DNA from: Haemophilus haemolyticus
GTDB taxonomy: Bacteria > Pseudomonadota > Gammaproteobacteria > Enterobacterales > Pasteurellaceae
Length of the DNA stretch: 64,000 nt
Direction of reading: 5' to 3'
Assembly (NCBI RefSeq): GCF_003352385.1
Contig: NZ_CP031243.1
Location: forward strand, 310,001 to 374,000
The translations under genes and the position numbers were made by a program. Each line of letters begins with the position of its first letter. Within the stretch, counting starts at the first letter, position 1. Positions 1 to 10,562 of this stretch are shown piece by piece. The notes under the pieces were generated by a model. The model made no database searches. It was given only the letters and a program-made list of their open reading frames with translations, and was not told the origin of the DNA.

Positions 1-725
1 TGTCTAATATGGAAGGAAAAAAAGTCCCTCAAGTGACATTCCGCACTCGTCAGGGTGATAAATGGGTTGATGTAACTACCTCTGAATTATTTGATAACAA
101 AACAGTGATCGTGTTCTCATTACCGGGCGCATTCACTCCAACTTGCTCATCATCACACTTACCACGTTACAACGAATTAGCGCCCGTATTCAAAAAATAC
201 GGTGTAGACGATATTCTCGTTGTATCTGTAAATGATACTTTCGTAATGAACGCATGGAAAGAAGATGAAAAATCTGAAAACATCACTTTCATTCCAGATG
301 GTAATGGTGAATTTACCGAAGGTATGGGTATGTTAGTTGGTAAAGAAGATTTAGGTTTCGGTAAACGTTCATGGCGTTATTCTATGCTTGTGAAAAACGG
401 CGTAGTTGAAAAAATGTTTATCGAACCAAACGAACCAGGCGATCCGTTCAAAGTATCAGATGCTGACACTATGTTGAAATACCTTGCACCACAACACCAA
501 GTGCAAGAGTCTATTTCAATCTTCACAAAACCTGGCTGTCCTTTCTGTGCAAAAGCAAAACAACTTTTACACGATAAAGGCTTAAGTTTCGAAGAAATCG
601 TATTAGGTCACGATGCAACAATCGTGAGCGTACGTGCAGTTTCAGGTCGTACTACTGTTCCACAAGTGTTTATCGGTGGTAAACACATTGGCGGTAGCGA
701 CGATTTGGAAAAATACTTTGCATAA
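1..725 (+). CDS. Hybrid peroxiredoxin-glutaredoxin (glutathione-dependent peroxidase)
   Basis: Cytosolic peroxidase that reduces hydrogen and alkyl peroxides using glutathione. The N-terminal peroxiredoxin-5-type domain (about residues 5-165) has the motif PGAFTPTC with the peroxidatic cysteine. The C-terminal glutaredoxin domain (about 170-241) has TKPGCPFC and the TVPQVFIGG glutathione-site segment. This fusion is characteristic of Haemophilus (HI0572 of strain Rd, from memory). The window opens with tg-tct-aat-atg, so the natural ATG probably lost only its first base and the protein would begin MSNMEGKK; the first ATG inside the window is at 9. With that numbering the peroxidatic cysteine is Cys49, as known for the family. 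Otherwise full length. Confidence 0.95.
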   Translation, partial: SNMEGKKVPQVTFRTRQGDKWVDVTTSELFDNKTVIVFSLPGAFTPTCSSSHLPRYNELAPVFKKYGVDDILVVSVNDTFVMNAWKEDEKSENITFIPDGNGEFTEGMGMLVGKEDLGFGKRSWRYSMLVKNGVVEKMFIEPNEPGDPFKVSDADTMLKYLAPQHQVQESISIFTKPGCPFCAKAKQLLHDKGLSFEEIVLGHDATIVSVRAVSGRTTVPQVFIGGKHIGGSDDLEKYFA

Positions 726-767
726 GCAGGCAAGTATTTAGCTGATTATTATTTGGGAATGTAATTT

Positions 768-791
768 AAAGGGCGCATTAAGCGCCCTTTT
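768..791 (+). terminator. Rho-independent terminator after the peroxiredoxin gene
   Basis: A 9-bp stem (AAAGGGCGC / GCGCCCTTT) with a 5-base loop is followed by T residues. It lies between the peroxiredoxin gene and the convergent slyX, so it may serve both. Confidence 0.8.
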
Positions 792-816
792 CATTTGTAC
801 GAATTTATTGCAAAAA

Positions 817-1038
817 TTAATAATGGGGCGGTGGCGTTTCTTCAGATTGGCTTGCAATGTTAGAGGGTTGAAAATCTTTTAATTTATTTGCCATATAACG
901 CAATTGGACTTGCATTTTATCAATATCAAATTGCTGTTGAACTAAAGCGTGATTTAATTCATCTAATAACTGTTCCTGAAATGCAATTTTCGTTTCAAGT
1001 TCCTCGATGCGATTTTCTAACATTTGTTGAATTTGCAT
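817..1038 (-). CDS. slyX: SlyX family protein
   Basis: A 73-residue protein of the SlyX family, whose biochemical role is unknown. The sequence is almost entirely coiled coil ([23 protein letters not shown], about residues 3-60) and ends in the family's proline/histidine tail (TPPPHY). It is divergent from the FKBP isomerase gene next door. In enterobacteria slyX also lies beside an FKBP-type isomerase gene (slyD/fkpA), so the neighbourhood supports the call. Length is normal for the family. Confidence 0.9.
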   Translation of the reverse strand: MQIQQMLENRIEELETKIAFQEQLLDELNHALVQQQFDIDKMQVQLRYMANKLKDFQPSNIASQSEETPPPHY

Positions 1039-1135
1039 AAATTTTCTCTAAATTCTAAAAAAAAGTTGAGAATAGATAGAAAGCAATTTAATCTATTCCT
1101 CGTATTATTCCATTCATTATAAAGGATTAACTCAT

Positions 1136-1861
1136 ATGTTAAAAATTCAAAAATTATCTATCGCAGCATTAATGGTAAGTGCGGTGATTTCTGGCCAAGT
1201 TTTTGCAGAGGATAGCGCATTCGATGAGAAAGCAGCATCTTATGCCGTGGGTGCGCTCATGGGCGGTCAAATGAAAGATCTTGTAGATTCACACAAAGAA
1301 GTCATCAAATATGATAATGCGCGTATTTTAGATGGTTTAAAAGATGCCTTAGAAGGCAAAGTGGATGTTCGTAAAGATGAAAAAATCCAAAAAACCTTAG
1401 AATCTATTGAGGCAAAATTAATGGCTGCATCAAAAGCAAAAGCAGAATCGATTGCTAAACAAGCAAAAGAAGAAGGTGATAAATTCCGTGCTGAATTTGC
1501 TAAAGGTAAAGATGTAAAAACTACACAATCTGGTTTAATGTATAAAATTGAAAATGCTGGTAAAGGCGATGCAATCAAAGCAACAGATACCGTTAAAGTA
1601 CATTACACGGGTAAATTACCAAATGGAAAAGTGTTTGATAGTTCCGTAGAGCGCGGTCAACCAGTAGAATTCCAACTTAATCAAGTAATTAAAGGCTGGA
1701 CTGAAGGTCTTCAATTAGTGAAAAAAGGCGGAAAAATTCAATTAGTTATTGCACCTGAATTAGGCTATGGCGAACAAGGTGCTGGCGCATCTATTCCACC
1801 AAATTCAACATTAATTTTTGATGTGGAAGTATTAGACGTCAATCCAAAAACTACAAAATAA
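1136..1861 (+). CDS. fkpA: FKBP-type peptidyl-prolyl cis-trans isomerase, FkpA-like, exported
   Basis: Periplasmic folding catalyst and chaperone. A signal peptide (MLKIQKLSIAALMVSAVISG...VFA, cut near residue 24) precedes an FKBP_N dimerisation domain (about 25-130, helical and lysine-rich) and a C-terminal FKBP isomerase domain (about 140-236) with VKVHYTGKLPNGKVFDSS and IPPNSTLIFDVEVL. A good ribosome-binding site (AAGGAT) lies just upstream of the ATG. Length of 241 fits the FkpA/MIP group. The symbol rests on architecture; an Mip-like paralogue cannot be excluded. Confidence 0.88.
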   Translation: MLKIQKLSIAALMVSAVISGQVFAEDSAFDEKAASYAVGALMGGQMKDLVDSHKEVIKYDNARILDGLKDALEGKVDVRKDEKIQKTLESIEAKLMAASKAKAESIAKQAKEEGDKFRAEFAKGKDVKTTQSGLMYKIENAGKGDAIKATDTVKVHYTGKLPNGKVFDSSVERGQPVEFQLNQVIKGWTEGLQLVKKGGKIQLVIAPELGYGEQGAGASIPPNSTLIFDVEVLDVNPKTTK

Positions 1862-1875
1862 TTAATGAGTTTAAT

Positions 1876-1903
1876 AGCGCGCGTTCTTTAACGCGTGCTT
1901 TTT
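1876..1903 (+). terminator. Terminator after the FKBP isomerase gene
   Basis: An imperfect GC-rich stem (AGCGCGCGTT / AACGCGTGCT) followed by TTT. It separates the isomerase gene from the yheO-tus operon. Confidence 0.65.
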
Positions 1904-1949
1904 ATTATAAAAACGAGCAGAATTTTTACCGCACTTTTAACCTAACACC

Positions 1950-2615
1950 ATGACTTTAAACGACAAATATCCTTTTACCGACGAAGATCGCACTATCATA
2001 AACTCCTACAAAGCGGTCGTTGATGGTGTAAGCGCACTGATTGGCGCACACTGCGAAATCGTGCTTCATTCTCTAGAAGATATTGAACATTCTGCTATTT
2101 GTATTGCTAACGGACATAACACTAATCGACAAGTTGGTTCGCCAATCACCGATCTTGCCTTACGTTCGCTACGAAATATGCAAAGCGAAAGTGTTTCAAA
2201 GCCTTATTTTACACGAGCAAAAGGCAGCGTACTGATGAAATCAGTCACTATTGCCATTCGTAATAAAACTCAACGTATTATTGGTTTGCTTTGTATCAAT
2301 ATCAATTTAGATGTACCCGTATCTCAATTTTTGCAATGCTTTATACCAACGGAGCATACGAATGAAACATCTTCAGTGAACTTTGCGAGTTCAGTTGAAG
2401 ACTTGGTTGCGCAGACTATTGAAAAAACAATAGAAGAAGTCAATGCGGATCGCTCTGTTGCCAATAATACTAAAAACCGACAAATCGTCCTTTCTCTTTA
2501 CGAAAAAGGTATTTTTGATATTAAAGATGCGATTAATTTAGTCGCAGAACGCTTAGATATTTCCAGACATACGGTTTACCTGTACATCCGTCAAATCAAA
2601 CAAGAGCAAGAATAA
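1950..2615 (+). CDS. YheO-type PAS/helix-turn-helix transcriptional regulator
   Basis: Probable DNA-binding regulator of the YheO/DauR family. Residues about 15-125 match the YheO-like PAS domain (HCEIVLHSLEDIEHSAICIANGH pattern), and about 155-218 form the HTH_22 domain (NRQIVLSLYEKGIFDIKDAI..., ending LDISRHTVYLYIRQIK). The ligand is unknown. The stop codon overlaps the tusD start by one base (TAATG), so it is translationally coupled to the tRNA thiolation genes. The same yheO-tusDCB arrangement occurs in E. coli. An uptake signal lies just upstream at 1928-1936. Confidence 0.85.
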   Translation: MTLNDKYPFTDEDRTIINSYKAVVDGVSALIGAHCEIVLHSLEDIEHSAICIANGHNTNRQVGSPITDLALRSLRNMQSESVSKPYFTRAKGSVLMKSVTIAIRNKTQRIIGLLCININLDVPVSQFLQCFIPTEHTNETSSVNFASSVEDLVAQTIEKTIEEVNADRSVANNTKNRQIVLSLYEKGIFDIKDAINLVAERLDISRHTVYLYIRQIKQEQE

Positions 2616-2995
2616 TGCGCTATGTTATCGCCGTCAAAAGCCCTATTTACGGAAAGCAAGGGGCATTTTTAGCTTATCAATTTGCAGACGCCTTAATCAA
2701 AAAAGGACACGAAATCTCACAGATTTTTTTCTTTCAAGATGGCGTGAGTAACGGAAATGCATTAGTGTATCCAGCAAATGATGAAGTTAATTTACAAAAA
2801 CATTGGCAAATGTTTTCTATTACCCACAATGTTCCTTTGCATTTATGTGTTGCAGCATCTCAACGACGAGGTGTTGTTGATAACTTAATAACAGCCAGTA
2901 CAGGTCACAATAATCTTGCAGAGAGATTCACAATTGCAGGCCTTGGTGAATTTATGGCAGCAAGTTTAAAAGCAGATCGAGTAATAACCCTATGA
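2615..2995 (+). CDS. tusD: Sulfurtransferase TusD
   Basis: Subunit of the cytosolic TusBCD complex, which relays persulfide sulfur from TusA through TusE to MnmA for 2-thiolation of the wobble uridine in Lys, Glu and Gln tRNAs. It is a DsrE/F-like fold of 126 residues. The sulfur-carrying cysteine is present at position 78 (VPLHLCVAASQRRG), the same number as the E. coli active cysteine. Its start overlaps the yheO stop and its stop overlaps the tusC start (ATGA). Confidence 0.93.
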   Translation: MRYVIAVKSPIYGKQGAFLAYQFADALIKKGHEISQIFFFQDGVSNGNALVYPANDEVNLQKHWQMFSITHNVPLHLCVAASQRRGVVDNLITASTGHNNLAERFTIAGLGEFMAASLKADRVITL

Positions 2996-3351
2996 AGATA
3001 GCCTTTTTATTTCGCACATCGCCACATGGCACATCCATTTCACGAGAAGGCTTAGATGTAATTCTTTCCGCAACAGCTTTTTGTGTTCCAGATGACATTG
3101 GCGTATTTTTTATAGATGATGGTGTACTAAATCTTATTAATCATCAACAACCTGAGATCATTCAACAGAAAGACTTCATTAGAACCTTTAAATTATTAGA
3201 TTTATATGATGTAGAACAACGCTTTATATGCACAGAGTCTTTACAGAAATTTAAGCTAGATAATGAGCAACTCATCCTATCTTGTGAAAAAATTGACCGC
3301 TCTTTATTGATAAAAAAGCTTAATCAAGCAGAAAAGTTGTTTACTTTCTAA
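2992..3351 (+). CDS. tusC: Sulfurtransferase complex subunit TusC
   Basis: A 119-residue DsrE/F-like subunit of TusBCD. The N-terminus MKIAFLFRTSPHGTSISREGLD is typical of TusC, and FFIDDGVLNL follows near residue 40. It is coupled to tusD by a 4-base overlap and is followed by tusB after 8 bases. It plays a structural part in the sulfur relay; the active cysteine is on TusD. Confidence 0.92.
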   Translation: MKIAFLFRTSPHGTSISREGLDVILSATAFCVPDDIGVFFIDDGVLNLINHQQPEIIQQKDFIRTFKLLDLYDVEQRFICTESLQKFKLDNEQLILSCEKIDRSLLIKKLNQAEKLFTF

Positions 3352-3359
3352 GGAATATT

Positions 3360-3647
3360 ATGCTTTATACATTTTCTCAATCAGATTATCCAAAAACTGA
3401 ACTAGATGACTATTTTTCATATATTACAGAAAAAGATGCTGTAGTATTATGGCAAGACGGTGTGCTATTGGCGGTAAAATATCCTGATTATTTTGCAAAA
3501 TGTAAAGGGAATTGCATGATATTGAAACAAGATATTTTAGCAAGAAATCTCACCGCACTTTTACCTCAAAGCAGCAAGATAAAACTAATTTCAATAGAAG
3601 AACTTGTTGGAATCACTGAAAATTATTCACCTCAGCTATCACTATAA
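3360..3647 (+). CDS. tusB: Sulfurtransferase complex subunit TusB
   Basis: A 95-residue DsrH-like subunit of TusBCD. MLYTFSQSDYP at the start and the central DAVVLWQDGVLLAV segment are typical. A ribosome-binding site (AAGGAA) precedes the ATG closely. It is the last gene of the yheO-tusDCB operon, ending at a bidirectional hairpin shared with tuf. An uptake signal lies inside the coding sequence at 3552-3560. Confidence 0.9.
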   Translation: MLYTFSQSDYPKTELDDYFSYITEKDAVVLWQDGVLLAVKYPDYFAKCKGNCMILKQDILARNLTALLPQSSKIKLISIEELVGITENYSPQLSL

Positions 3648-3699
3648 AATCAAATCATTTAGTAAATACTCAAGCGAAGTATGAGATATAGAATAAACA

Positions 3700-3729
3700 A
3701 AAAGTGCGGAGAATTTTCCCCGCACTTTT
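3700..3729. terminator. Bidirectional terminator made of paired uptake signals
   Basis: Two uptake-signal-like sequences face each other (AAAAGTGCGG and CCGCACTTTT), forming a 10-bp stem with A- and T-rich ends. It lies between the convergent tusB and tuf genes. Inverted uptake-signal pairs acting as terminators are well known in Pasteurellaceae. Confidence 0.8.
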
Positions 3730-3773
3730 CTTTTGTCTTCTTTCTGCCTGTAAGACATTCAAGAATACATCAA

Positions 3774-4985
<1,212 letters not shown>

Positions 4986-5061
4986 TTATCGATGGGTAAA
5001 TTAAACCACATTAACCAATAAATTTGTTTGCTGTTTTATGAAAGGAAGAGAATTGTAAGGC

Positions 5062-5137
5062 TGGTGCTGATAGGCGGATTTGAACCGCCGACCTCACCCT
5101 TACCAAGGGTGCGCTCTACCAACTGAGCTATATCAGC
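5062..5137 (-). tRNA. tRNA-Thr (anticodon GGT)
   Basis: A 76-base cloverleaf including encoded CCA, read on the minus strand. The acceptor starts GCTGATA, the D-arm contains AGCTCAGTTGGTAGAGC, the anticodon loop reads CTTGGTAAG and the T-arm contains GGTTCAAATCC. It is the last tRNA before tufB. Confidence 0.95.
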
Positions 5138-5140
5138 GTT

Positions 5141-5215
<75 letters not shown>

Positions 5216-5257
5216 AAGTCCTAAATTCGTCTGTCCCATCAGGATCCATCTAAAAGA

Positions 5258-5342
5258 TGGTGGAGGGAGAAGGATTCGAACCTTCGAAGGCTGAGCCAAC
5301 AGATTTACAGTCTGCCCCCTTTGGCCGCTCGGGAACCCCTCC
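5258..5342 (-). tRNA. tRNA-Tyr (anticodon GTA)
   Basis: An 85-base class II tRNA with a long variable arm and encoded CCA. The acceptor is GGAGGGG, the D-arm begins TTCCCGAGCGGCC, and the anticodon loop is CTGTAAA. The first acceptor pairs are intact, with a G-T wobble at pair 7. Confidence 0.95.
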
Positions 5343-5371
5343 ACGCTAAATGAATACTTGATACGAAAGAA

Positions 5372-5447
<76 letters not shown>

Positions 5448-5469
5448 GTGTCGTAAGCAAGTGAGGCGT

Positions 5470-5497
5470 ATTATATGTAAAAAACTTTTCGTGACAA
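5470..5497 (-). promoter_or_regulatory. Sigma-70 promoter of the tRNA-tufB operon
   Basis: On the minus strand a -35 TTGTCA and a perfect -10 TATAAT are separated by 16 bases and stand about 20 bases before the first tRNA. The bases after the -10 (ACGCCTCAC) are GC-rich, as in stringently controlled stable-RNA promoters. That regulatory reading is inference. Confidence 0.75.
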
Positions 5498-5661
5498 GTT
5501 TTTTTTCTAAAAAAATTATTTTTTTTGCACGTTCGTTTAAATCACAAGCAAAAATGTGAATTTTTAACCAAATCTTATTAAATTTACTGAAAAATAAATG
5601 CGAACATGCCGGTTATAGAGTATATTTTTCCTCGTTTATTTAGCTATCAAATAAAATTATT

Positions 5662-6597
5662 GTGGAATTTTCAACTCAACAAACACCTTTTTTAAATTTT
5701 AATCGCCAACAGTGGGCAGAACTACGTAAATCCGTTCCATTAAAATTGACAGAACAGGATCTCAAACCACTTTTGGGTTTTAATGAAGACCTTTCATTAG
5801 ATGAAGTAAGTACGATTTACCTACCGTTAACTCGTCTTATTAACTATTACATTGATGAAAATTTACATCGCCAAAGGGTACTACATCGTTTTTTAGGCAG
5901 AAATAATGCCAAAACACCTTACATAATTAGTATTGCTGGCAGTGTTGCTGTTGGGAAAAGCACTTCAGCACGTATTCTACAATCGCTACTTTCTCATTGG
6001 CCAACTGAAAGAAAAGTTGATCTCATCACAACAGATGGATTTCTTTATCCATTAGACAAGCTTAAACAAGATAATCTTTTACAAAAGAAAGGTTTTCCTG
6101 TTTCTTATGACACACCTAAACTCATTCGCTTTTTAGCAGATGTTAAATCAGGTAAAAGCAATGTTACAGCACCAATCTACTCTCATTTAACATACGATAT
6201 TATTCCCGATGCATTTGATGTGGTAGATAAACCTGATATTCTCATTTTAGAAGGATTAAATGTTCTTCAAACAGGCAATAACAAAACCAATCAAACCTTT
6301 GTGTCGGATTTTGTTGATTTCTCTATTTATGTTGATGCAGAAGAAAAATTACTGAAAGAATGGTACATCAAACGCTTTTTAAAATTCCGAGAAAGTGCAT
6401 TTAATGATCCTAATTCTTACTTTAAACATTACGCAAGTTTATCAAAAGAAGAAGCAATTGCGACGGCAAGTAAAATTTGGGATGAAATTAACGGGTTAAA
6501 TCTCAATCAAAACATTCTTCCAACCCGTGAGCGAGCAAATTTAATTCTAAAAAAAGGTGAAAATCATCAGGTAGAGTTAGTTAAATTGAGAAAATAG
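5662..6597 (+). CDS. coaA: Pantothenate kinase, type I
   Basis: Phosphorylates pantothenate with ATP, the first and controlling step of coenzyme A synthesis. The family is cytosolic and feedback-inhibited by CoA. At 311 residues it matches bacterial CoaA, with the P-loop GSVAVGKS (about 94-101), TTDGFLYP (about 126) and the C-terminal region [15 protein letters not shown]. The reading frame opens with GTG, with no strong ribosome-binding site in front, yet [10 protein letters not shown] looks like the genuine N-terminus. Divergent from the tRNA-tufB operon. Confidence 0.95.
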   Translation: MEFSTQQTPFLNFNRQQWAELRKSVPLKLTEQDLKPLLGFNEDLSLDEVSTIYLPLTRLINYYIDENLHRQRVLHRFLGRNNAKTPYIISIAGSVAVGKSTSARILQSLLSHWPTERKVDLITTDGFLYPLDKLKQDNLLQKKGFPVSYDTPKLIRFLADVKSGKSNVTAPIYSHLTYDIIPDAFDVVDKPDILILEGLNVLQTGNNKTNQTFVSDFVDFSIYVDAEEKLLKEWYIKRFLKFRESAFNDPNSYFKHYASLSKEEAIATASKIWDEINGLNLNQNILPTRERANLILKKGENHQVELVKLRK

Positions 6598-6944
6598 CGC
6601 AAAAGTGCGGTAAAAACAAAAAGTCTACGCTATTTACTAAAGGACGGATGACCATAATTGTGTTGAAGACGGTCCTTTTAATATTAGTTAAATTCCTGCC
6701 TATATTTTTATTGTCCAAGGAAACGTACCATTGCTGCATTATCCAGATAGTTTCTTTCTTAGACATACTTTGATTCTGCAAGGATTCGACGATAAGCTAG
6801 CTATTTTAGACTAAATGTAAAATGTTCCCACGGGATTTATGTTTTGTTCTTTTTTGTTACCTAACAATAGTTCAAACATAATTCCCCAAAAAGTTAATAT
6901 CAATAGCAATATTCAGCTATTTAAAATATCAGCCTCTTCTAACA
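6598..6944. other. Non-coding stretch between coaA and the ABC exporter
   Basis: About 350 bases without a recognisable gene. An uptake signal lies at 6603-6611, and an imperfect inverted repeat (AAGGACGG with GGTCCTT, about 6640-6676) lies inside. A 66-codon open frame on the minus strand (6581-6781) has no recognisable motif or ribosome-binding site and runs into the coaA end, so I do not call it. Confidence 0.4.
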
Positions 6945-6976
6945 AAAAAATCGCACCTTTAACAGTGCGATTTTTT
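6945..6976 (-). terminator. Terminator of the ABC exporter operon
   Basis: A 12-bp stem (AAAAAATCGCAC / GTGCGATTTTTT) lies 12 bases past the stop codon at 6988 and gives a T-tract on the minus strand. Confidence 0.85.
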
Positions 6977-6987
6977 GTTGTCTTAGT

Positions 6988-8646
6988 TTAGGACATTCTG
7001 CCGTTTTCTATACCAATTACCTGATCACAAATAGCCATAGTGGATTGGCGATGGCTGACGAGAATAATCAATTTTTCAGCTTTTACATCGAGTAATGATT
7101 TCAAAATCATTGCTTCGTTTAAGCTATCCAAATTGCTGGTTGGCTCATCGAGTAAAATAATCGGCGCATTATGCAAGAATGCTCGTGCAATACCGATACG
7201 TTGTTTTTCACCGTCAGAGAGATTGCCACCCAATTCCGTCATTTTTGTTTGATAACCTTGTGGCAAGCTTAAAATGAAATCATGAATTGAGGCTTTCTTC
7301 GCCGCTTCCATAATTTCTTCTAACGTTGCATCACGGCGCGCAAGGCGAATATTTTCCTCAATGGTTTCGTTGAAAATATAGGTTTGCTGAGTAATGTACG
7401 CCATATTGTCACGCAAACTACGAGTGTTGATATTCGGTAAAGTTTCGCTGTTAATTTTAATGCTGCCTGATTTTGGATCGTAAAAACGCATCAGCAATTT
7501 CAACAAGGTACTTTTACCGCTTCCGCTTCTGCCATGAATCCCTAAGATTTCACCTTTTTTCACAGATAAGCTGACATCCGATAAAATTTGTTCTTTGCCG
7601 TAAGCGAAGTTTACGTTCTCCACATCAATGCGAGAAACCTCTTTTAAATCCACCGCACTTTCTACGTCTTTTAATTCTGGCTCTTCCGCTAATAAACTTA
7701 ATACTCGCTCACCTGAAGCCAAGGTTTGTAACAAGTTGCTTGAAAGGTTACTTAAGGCGATAACTGGCCCGTAGCTCGACATTAATAAAATCACACCGAT
7801 TAAAAAGGCTGAGAAATCAATTTTATCTAAGCTAAATAAAATTAAGCCAGTAAACAGCATAATAATGTTGAAAACAGATACGGCCACTTCAGTATAAACA
7901 CGCACTTTTGCTTCTTGGTCTTTAATGCGCTCAAAAGCCGTATCGATTTTTTGGCTGCGTTGTTGGATTTCTTCTAAACGTTGTTTCGCATAGCCGAAAA
8001 GTTGAATTTCTTTCATACCACGCACACTGTCGAGGAAGAAGTCATTCATTTCGCCTACTAATTCACGATAGCGTCTGCCATCTTCACGCGCCAATTTGGT
8101 GGTGATAATGGGTAAAATCACACCTACCGTTAAATAAGCAGCTAATGCCACAACCACAAACCAGCCTGAAAGATGAGCAAAGACCAACAATAAAATCGCA
8201 GAGGTAAAGAACGCAATCATAATTGGTGCAATGGTGTGCGCATAAAACACTTCGAGTAATTCGATATCGTTAGTCACCAATGACACTAGTTGCCCAGCTT
8301 GTTTATCTTGCAACTTCACAAAAGCTAGGCGACGCAAAGAAGAAAACACTTTGTCACGCAATAATGCCAATAATTTAAAAGCAATATAGTGCCCAGACAT
8401 TTGCTCTAAATAACGCAACGCGCCACGAGCCACCGCCAATACGATAAGTGCGGTCAAAATTCCGGAGAAACTTAAATGGGTATCAAAGTTTAAAAGATTC
8501 ACTAACCCCATCGCACCCAGCACCATAATAAAGATGGCAGCCAGGAAACCAAGCGTTCCCATAGTAATGGTAAACGCCATAATATGTGCGAGTGGGGTCA
8601 CTAATTTCAACAAATGCCCCATTACAACAAAACCATTTTTACGCAT
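6988..8646 (-). CDS. ABC exporter, fused permease/ATPase subunit (CydC-like)
   Basis: Second half of a heterodimeric inner-membrane ABC exporter. The N-terminal half (about 1-310) has six predicted membrane helices of the ABC exporter type. The C-terminal ATPase has Walker A GIHGRSGSGKST (about 370), signature LSDGEKQR, Walker B IILLDEPTSNLD and an H-loop histidine. The start overlaps the upstream partner gene by 8 bases, with a GAGGTGG ribosome-binding site. The pair resembles the CydDC thiol exporters, but cytochrome bd genes are not nearby, so the substrate is unknown. The divergent receptor gene makes a heme- or iron-related role possible but unproven. Confidence 0.85.
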   Translation of the reverse strand: MRKNGFVVMGHLLKLVTPLAHIMAFTITMGTLGFLAAIFIMVLGAMGLVNLLNFDTHLSFSGILTALIVLAVARGALRYLEQMSGHYIAFKLLALLRDKVFSSLRRLAFVKLQDKQAGQLVSLVTNDIELLEVFYAHTIAPIMIAFFTSAILLLVFAHLSGWFVVVALAAYLTVGVILPIITTKLAREDGRRYRELVGEMNDFFLDSVRGMKEIQLFGYAKQRLEEIQQRSQKIDTAFERIKDQEAKVRVYTEVAVSVFNIIMLFTGLILFSLDKIDFSAFLIGVILLMSSYGPVIALSNLSSNLLQTLASGERVLSLLAEEPELKDVESAVDLKEVSRIDVENVNFAYGKEQILSDVSLSVKKGEILGIHGRSGSGKSTLLKLLMRFYDPKSGSIKINSETLPNINTRSLRDNMAYITQQTYIFNETIEENIRLARRDATLEEIMEAAKKASIHDFILSLPQGYQTKMTELGGNLSDGEKQRIGIARAFLHNAPIILLDEPTSNLDSLNEAMILKSLLDVKAEKLIILVSHRQSTMAICDQVIGIENGRMS

Positions 8647-10384
8647 TTGCCACCTCTCTAATTTGTTCTAAATCTTTTTGTTGTTGGAACATTTCAGCAT
8701 ACGCACCTTGTTTTGCCATTAAGCTTTCGTGTGTGCCTTGCTCAATCAATTTGCCTTGGTCAAGTACGTTAATACAGTCCGCATTTACCGCATTTGCCAA
8801 GCGGTGAGAAATCATCACAATGGTTTTTTGTTGTTTAAATTGCTGAATGAATTGCAAAATAATTTCTTCGCTTTCCACATCAATATTACTGGTCGCTTCA
8901 TCAAAAATATAAAGCTCGGCATTGTGTAATAAAGCACGCGCTAAAGCTAAACGTTGAATCTGACCGCCCGATAAATTCGCGCCACGACTTAATAGTTGCA
9001 TATCTAATCCGCCATTTTCGCGTACAAAATGGGCAAGATTCACTTGTTCTAAACAGGCATAAATTTGCTCGTCTGTAGCATCAATTTTCGCCATCGTCAT
9101 ATTTTCACGCAGCGAGCCTTTAAACACGTAGCTGCTATGGCTCACCAACGATACTTTTTGATAGAAAGAAGTGCGGTCAATTTCTGAGGCGTTTTGTCCA
9201 TTAAACAAAATCTCACCTTGTTGCGCTTTATTAAAGCCCATCAATAACGAAACTAAGGTTGATTTACCACAACCACTTTTACCCACAAATACAGAAAGTT
9301 GGTTTGGTTGAATCGTTAAAGTTAAACCTTGAATTGCCGGTTTTTCTACAGAATACGCAAAATGTAGATCTTTAATTTCCACTTGAACGTTATTTTTGGC
9401 TTCAAAATCTACCGCACTTTGTTGGGTTTCCACTGGTGTATCAAGTAATGTGAAAATCTTATCTGAAGCCGCTTTACCATTCATCGCCACATGGAAGAAT
9501 GAACCGAGCAAACGAAGAGGAATAAAAAACTCGGAGGAAAGTAGGATAAATAAAATCACGCCTAACACGCTGAGTTGCGTATCTTGGAATTGTAATAATG
9601 CGGTTAAAATCCCAATTGCCGCGCCGCCGTAAGCGAGTAAATCCATAAGAGAAACCGAGTTAAGCTGCATGGTAAGCACTTTCATGGTGATTTTGCGGAA
9701 ATGCTCAGCCTCTTTATCCATCGCTTTCGCTTTATAAGCATCATCTTGATAGATTTTTAGCGTAATTAAACCCTGTAAGTTATCTAAAAAGCTGCTGCCT
9801 AATCCCACATAAATGGACCAATATTTTGCTAAGAGTTTTTTCGCAATCTTATTCACCGCAATAATCGACATAGGGATAAGCGGCACGCAAATTAATAAAA
9901 TAATGGCTGTTTTAAAGCTGAAAAAGATCAGGAAAGCAAAGAGTGTAAGCGGTGCAAGCAAGCTATAAAAAAGCTGCGGCAAATAACGCCCAAAGTAGAT
10001 TTCAAGCTGTTCTACACCTTCTGATGCCACTTGGATAATGCTTGAAGTGGATTGCTGGTTCACTTGGTTAAGCGGCATAGAAGCCAATTTACGATAAATA
10101 AGGCTACGCAATTCATGCTTCACTTTTGTGCTAGCAAAATAAGACGCCTGCACTGATTTTTTACCCGCAAAAGCACGCAATGCCAATGCCGCAATTAAAA
10201 TCACACCTAAACCCACCGCACTTGACATCGTCAACTCTTTAAAATAAGCGGTCTGTAAAATATAAGAAAACACGACGGCACTAATAATCCCGCCAACTAA
10301 TGCCACCCAATTCCACAACACCGTGACACCAATCCATTTTTTGCTGTCAGCCACCGTGTTAATTAGGCGTTTATCTATCATCAT
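8639..10384 (-). CDS. ABC exporter, fused permease/ATPase subunit (CydD-like)
   Basis: First gene of the two-gene exporter operon. An N-terminal six-helix membrane domain (about 10-310) is followed by an ATPase with Walker A VGKSGCGKST, signature LSGGQIQR and Walker B LYIFDEATSNID. I start it at the ATG at 10384 because AGGAGC stands 8 bases upstream. An upstream in-frame start at 10414 lacks such a site. About 581 residues. It overlaps the next gene by 8 bases, implying a fixed heterodimer. Substrate not identifiable from sequence. Confidence 0.85.
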   Translation of the reverse strand: MMIDKRLINTVADSKKWIGVTVLWNWVALVGGIISAVVFSYILQTAYFKELTMSSAVGLGVILIAALALRAFAGKKSVQASYFASTKVKHELRSLIYRKLASMPLNQVNQQSTSSIIQVASEGVEQLEIYFGRYLPQLFYSLLAPLTLFAFLIFFSFKTAIILLICVPLIPMSIIAVNKIAKKLLAKYWSIYVGLGSSFLDNLQGLITLKIYQDDAYKAKAMDKEAEHFRKITMKVLTMQLNSVSLMDLLAYGGAAIGILTALLQFQDTQLSVLGVILFILLSSEFFIPLRLLGSFFHVAMNGKAASDKIFTLLDTPVETQQSAVDFEAKNNVQVEIKDLHFAYSVEKPAIQGLTLTIQPNQLSVFVGKSGCGKSTLVSLLMGFNKAQQGEILFNGQNASEIDRTSFYQKVSLVSHSSYVFKGSLRENMTMAKIDATDEQIYACLEQVNLAHFVRENGGLDMQLLSRGANLSGGQIQRLALARALLHNAELYIFDEATSNIDVESEEIILQFIQQFKQQKTIVMISHRLANAVNADCINVLDQGKLIEQGTHESLMAKQGAYAEMFQQQKDLEQIREVANA

Positions 10385-10436
10385 AATGATTGCTCCTAAA
10401 ATAAAAAGAAGCACGCATAGAATTATGCATACTTAA

Positions 10437-10505
10437 TGTAGGGTGGGCTTCAGCCCACCAAAATATCTCACGATTGTTTGTTGGTGGGCTGAAGCCCACC
10501 CTACA
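10437..10505. repeat. REP-like double palindrome
   Basis: Two perfectly complementary 25-base arms (10437-10461 and 10481-10505) flank a 19-base spacer. Each arm is itself a palindrome, GGTGGGCTTCAGCCCACC. This GTAGGGTGGGC...AGCCCACC motif is known as a dispersed REP-like element in several bacteria. It lies between the divergent exporter and receptor genes. No transposase is nearby. Confidence 0.85.
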
Positions 10506-10562
10506 ACTAACATGAACAATCGATGGCTTGCATTATAGAGAACAAGCGCATTTAAATATAGA

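Noticed and set aside
6581..6781. A 66-codon minus-strand frame after coaA
   Set aside because: It overlaps the end of coaA, has no ribosome-binding site and no motif I recognise.
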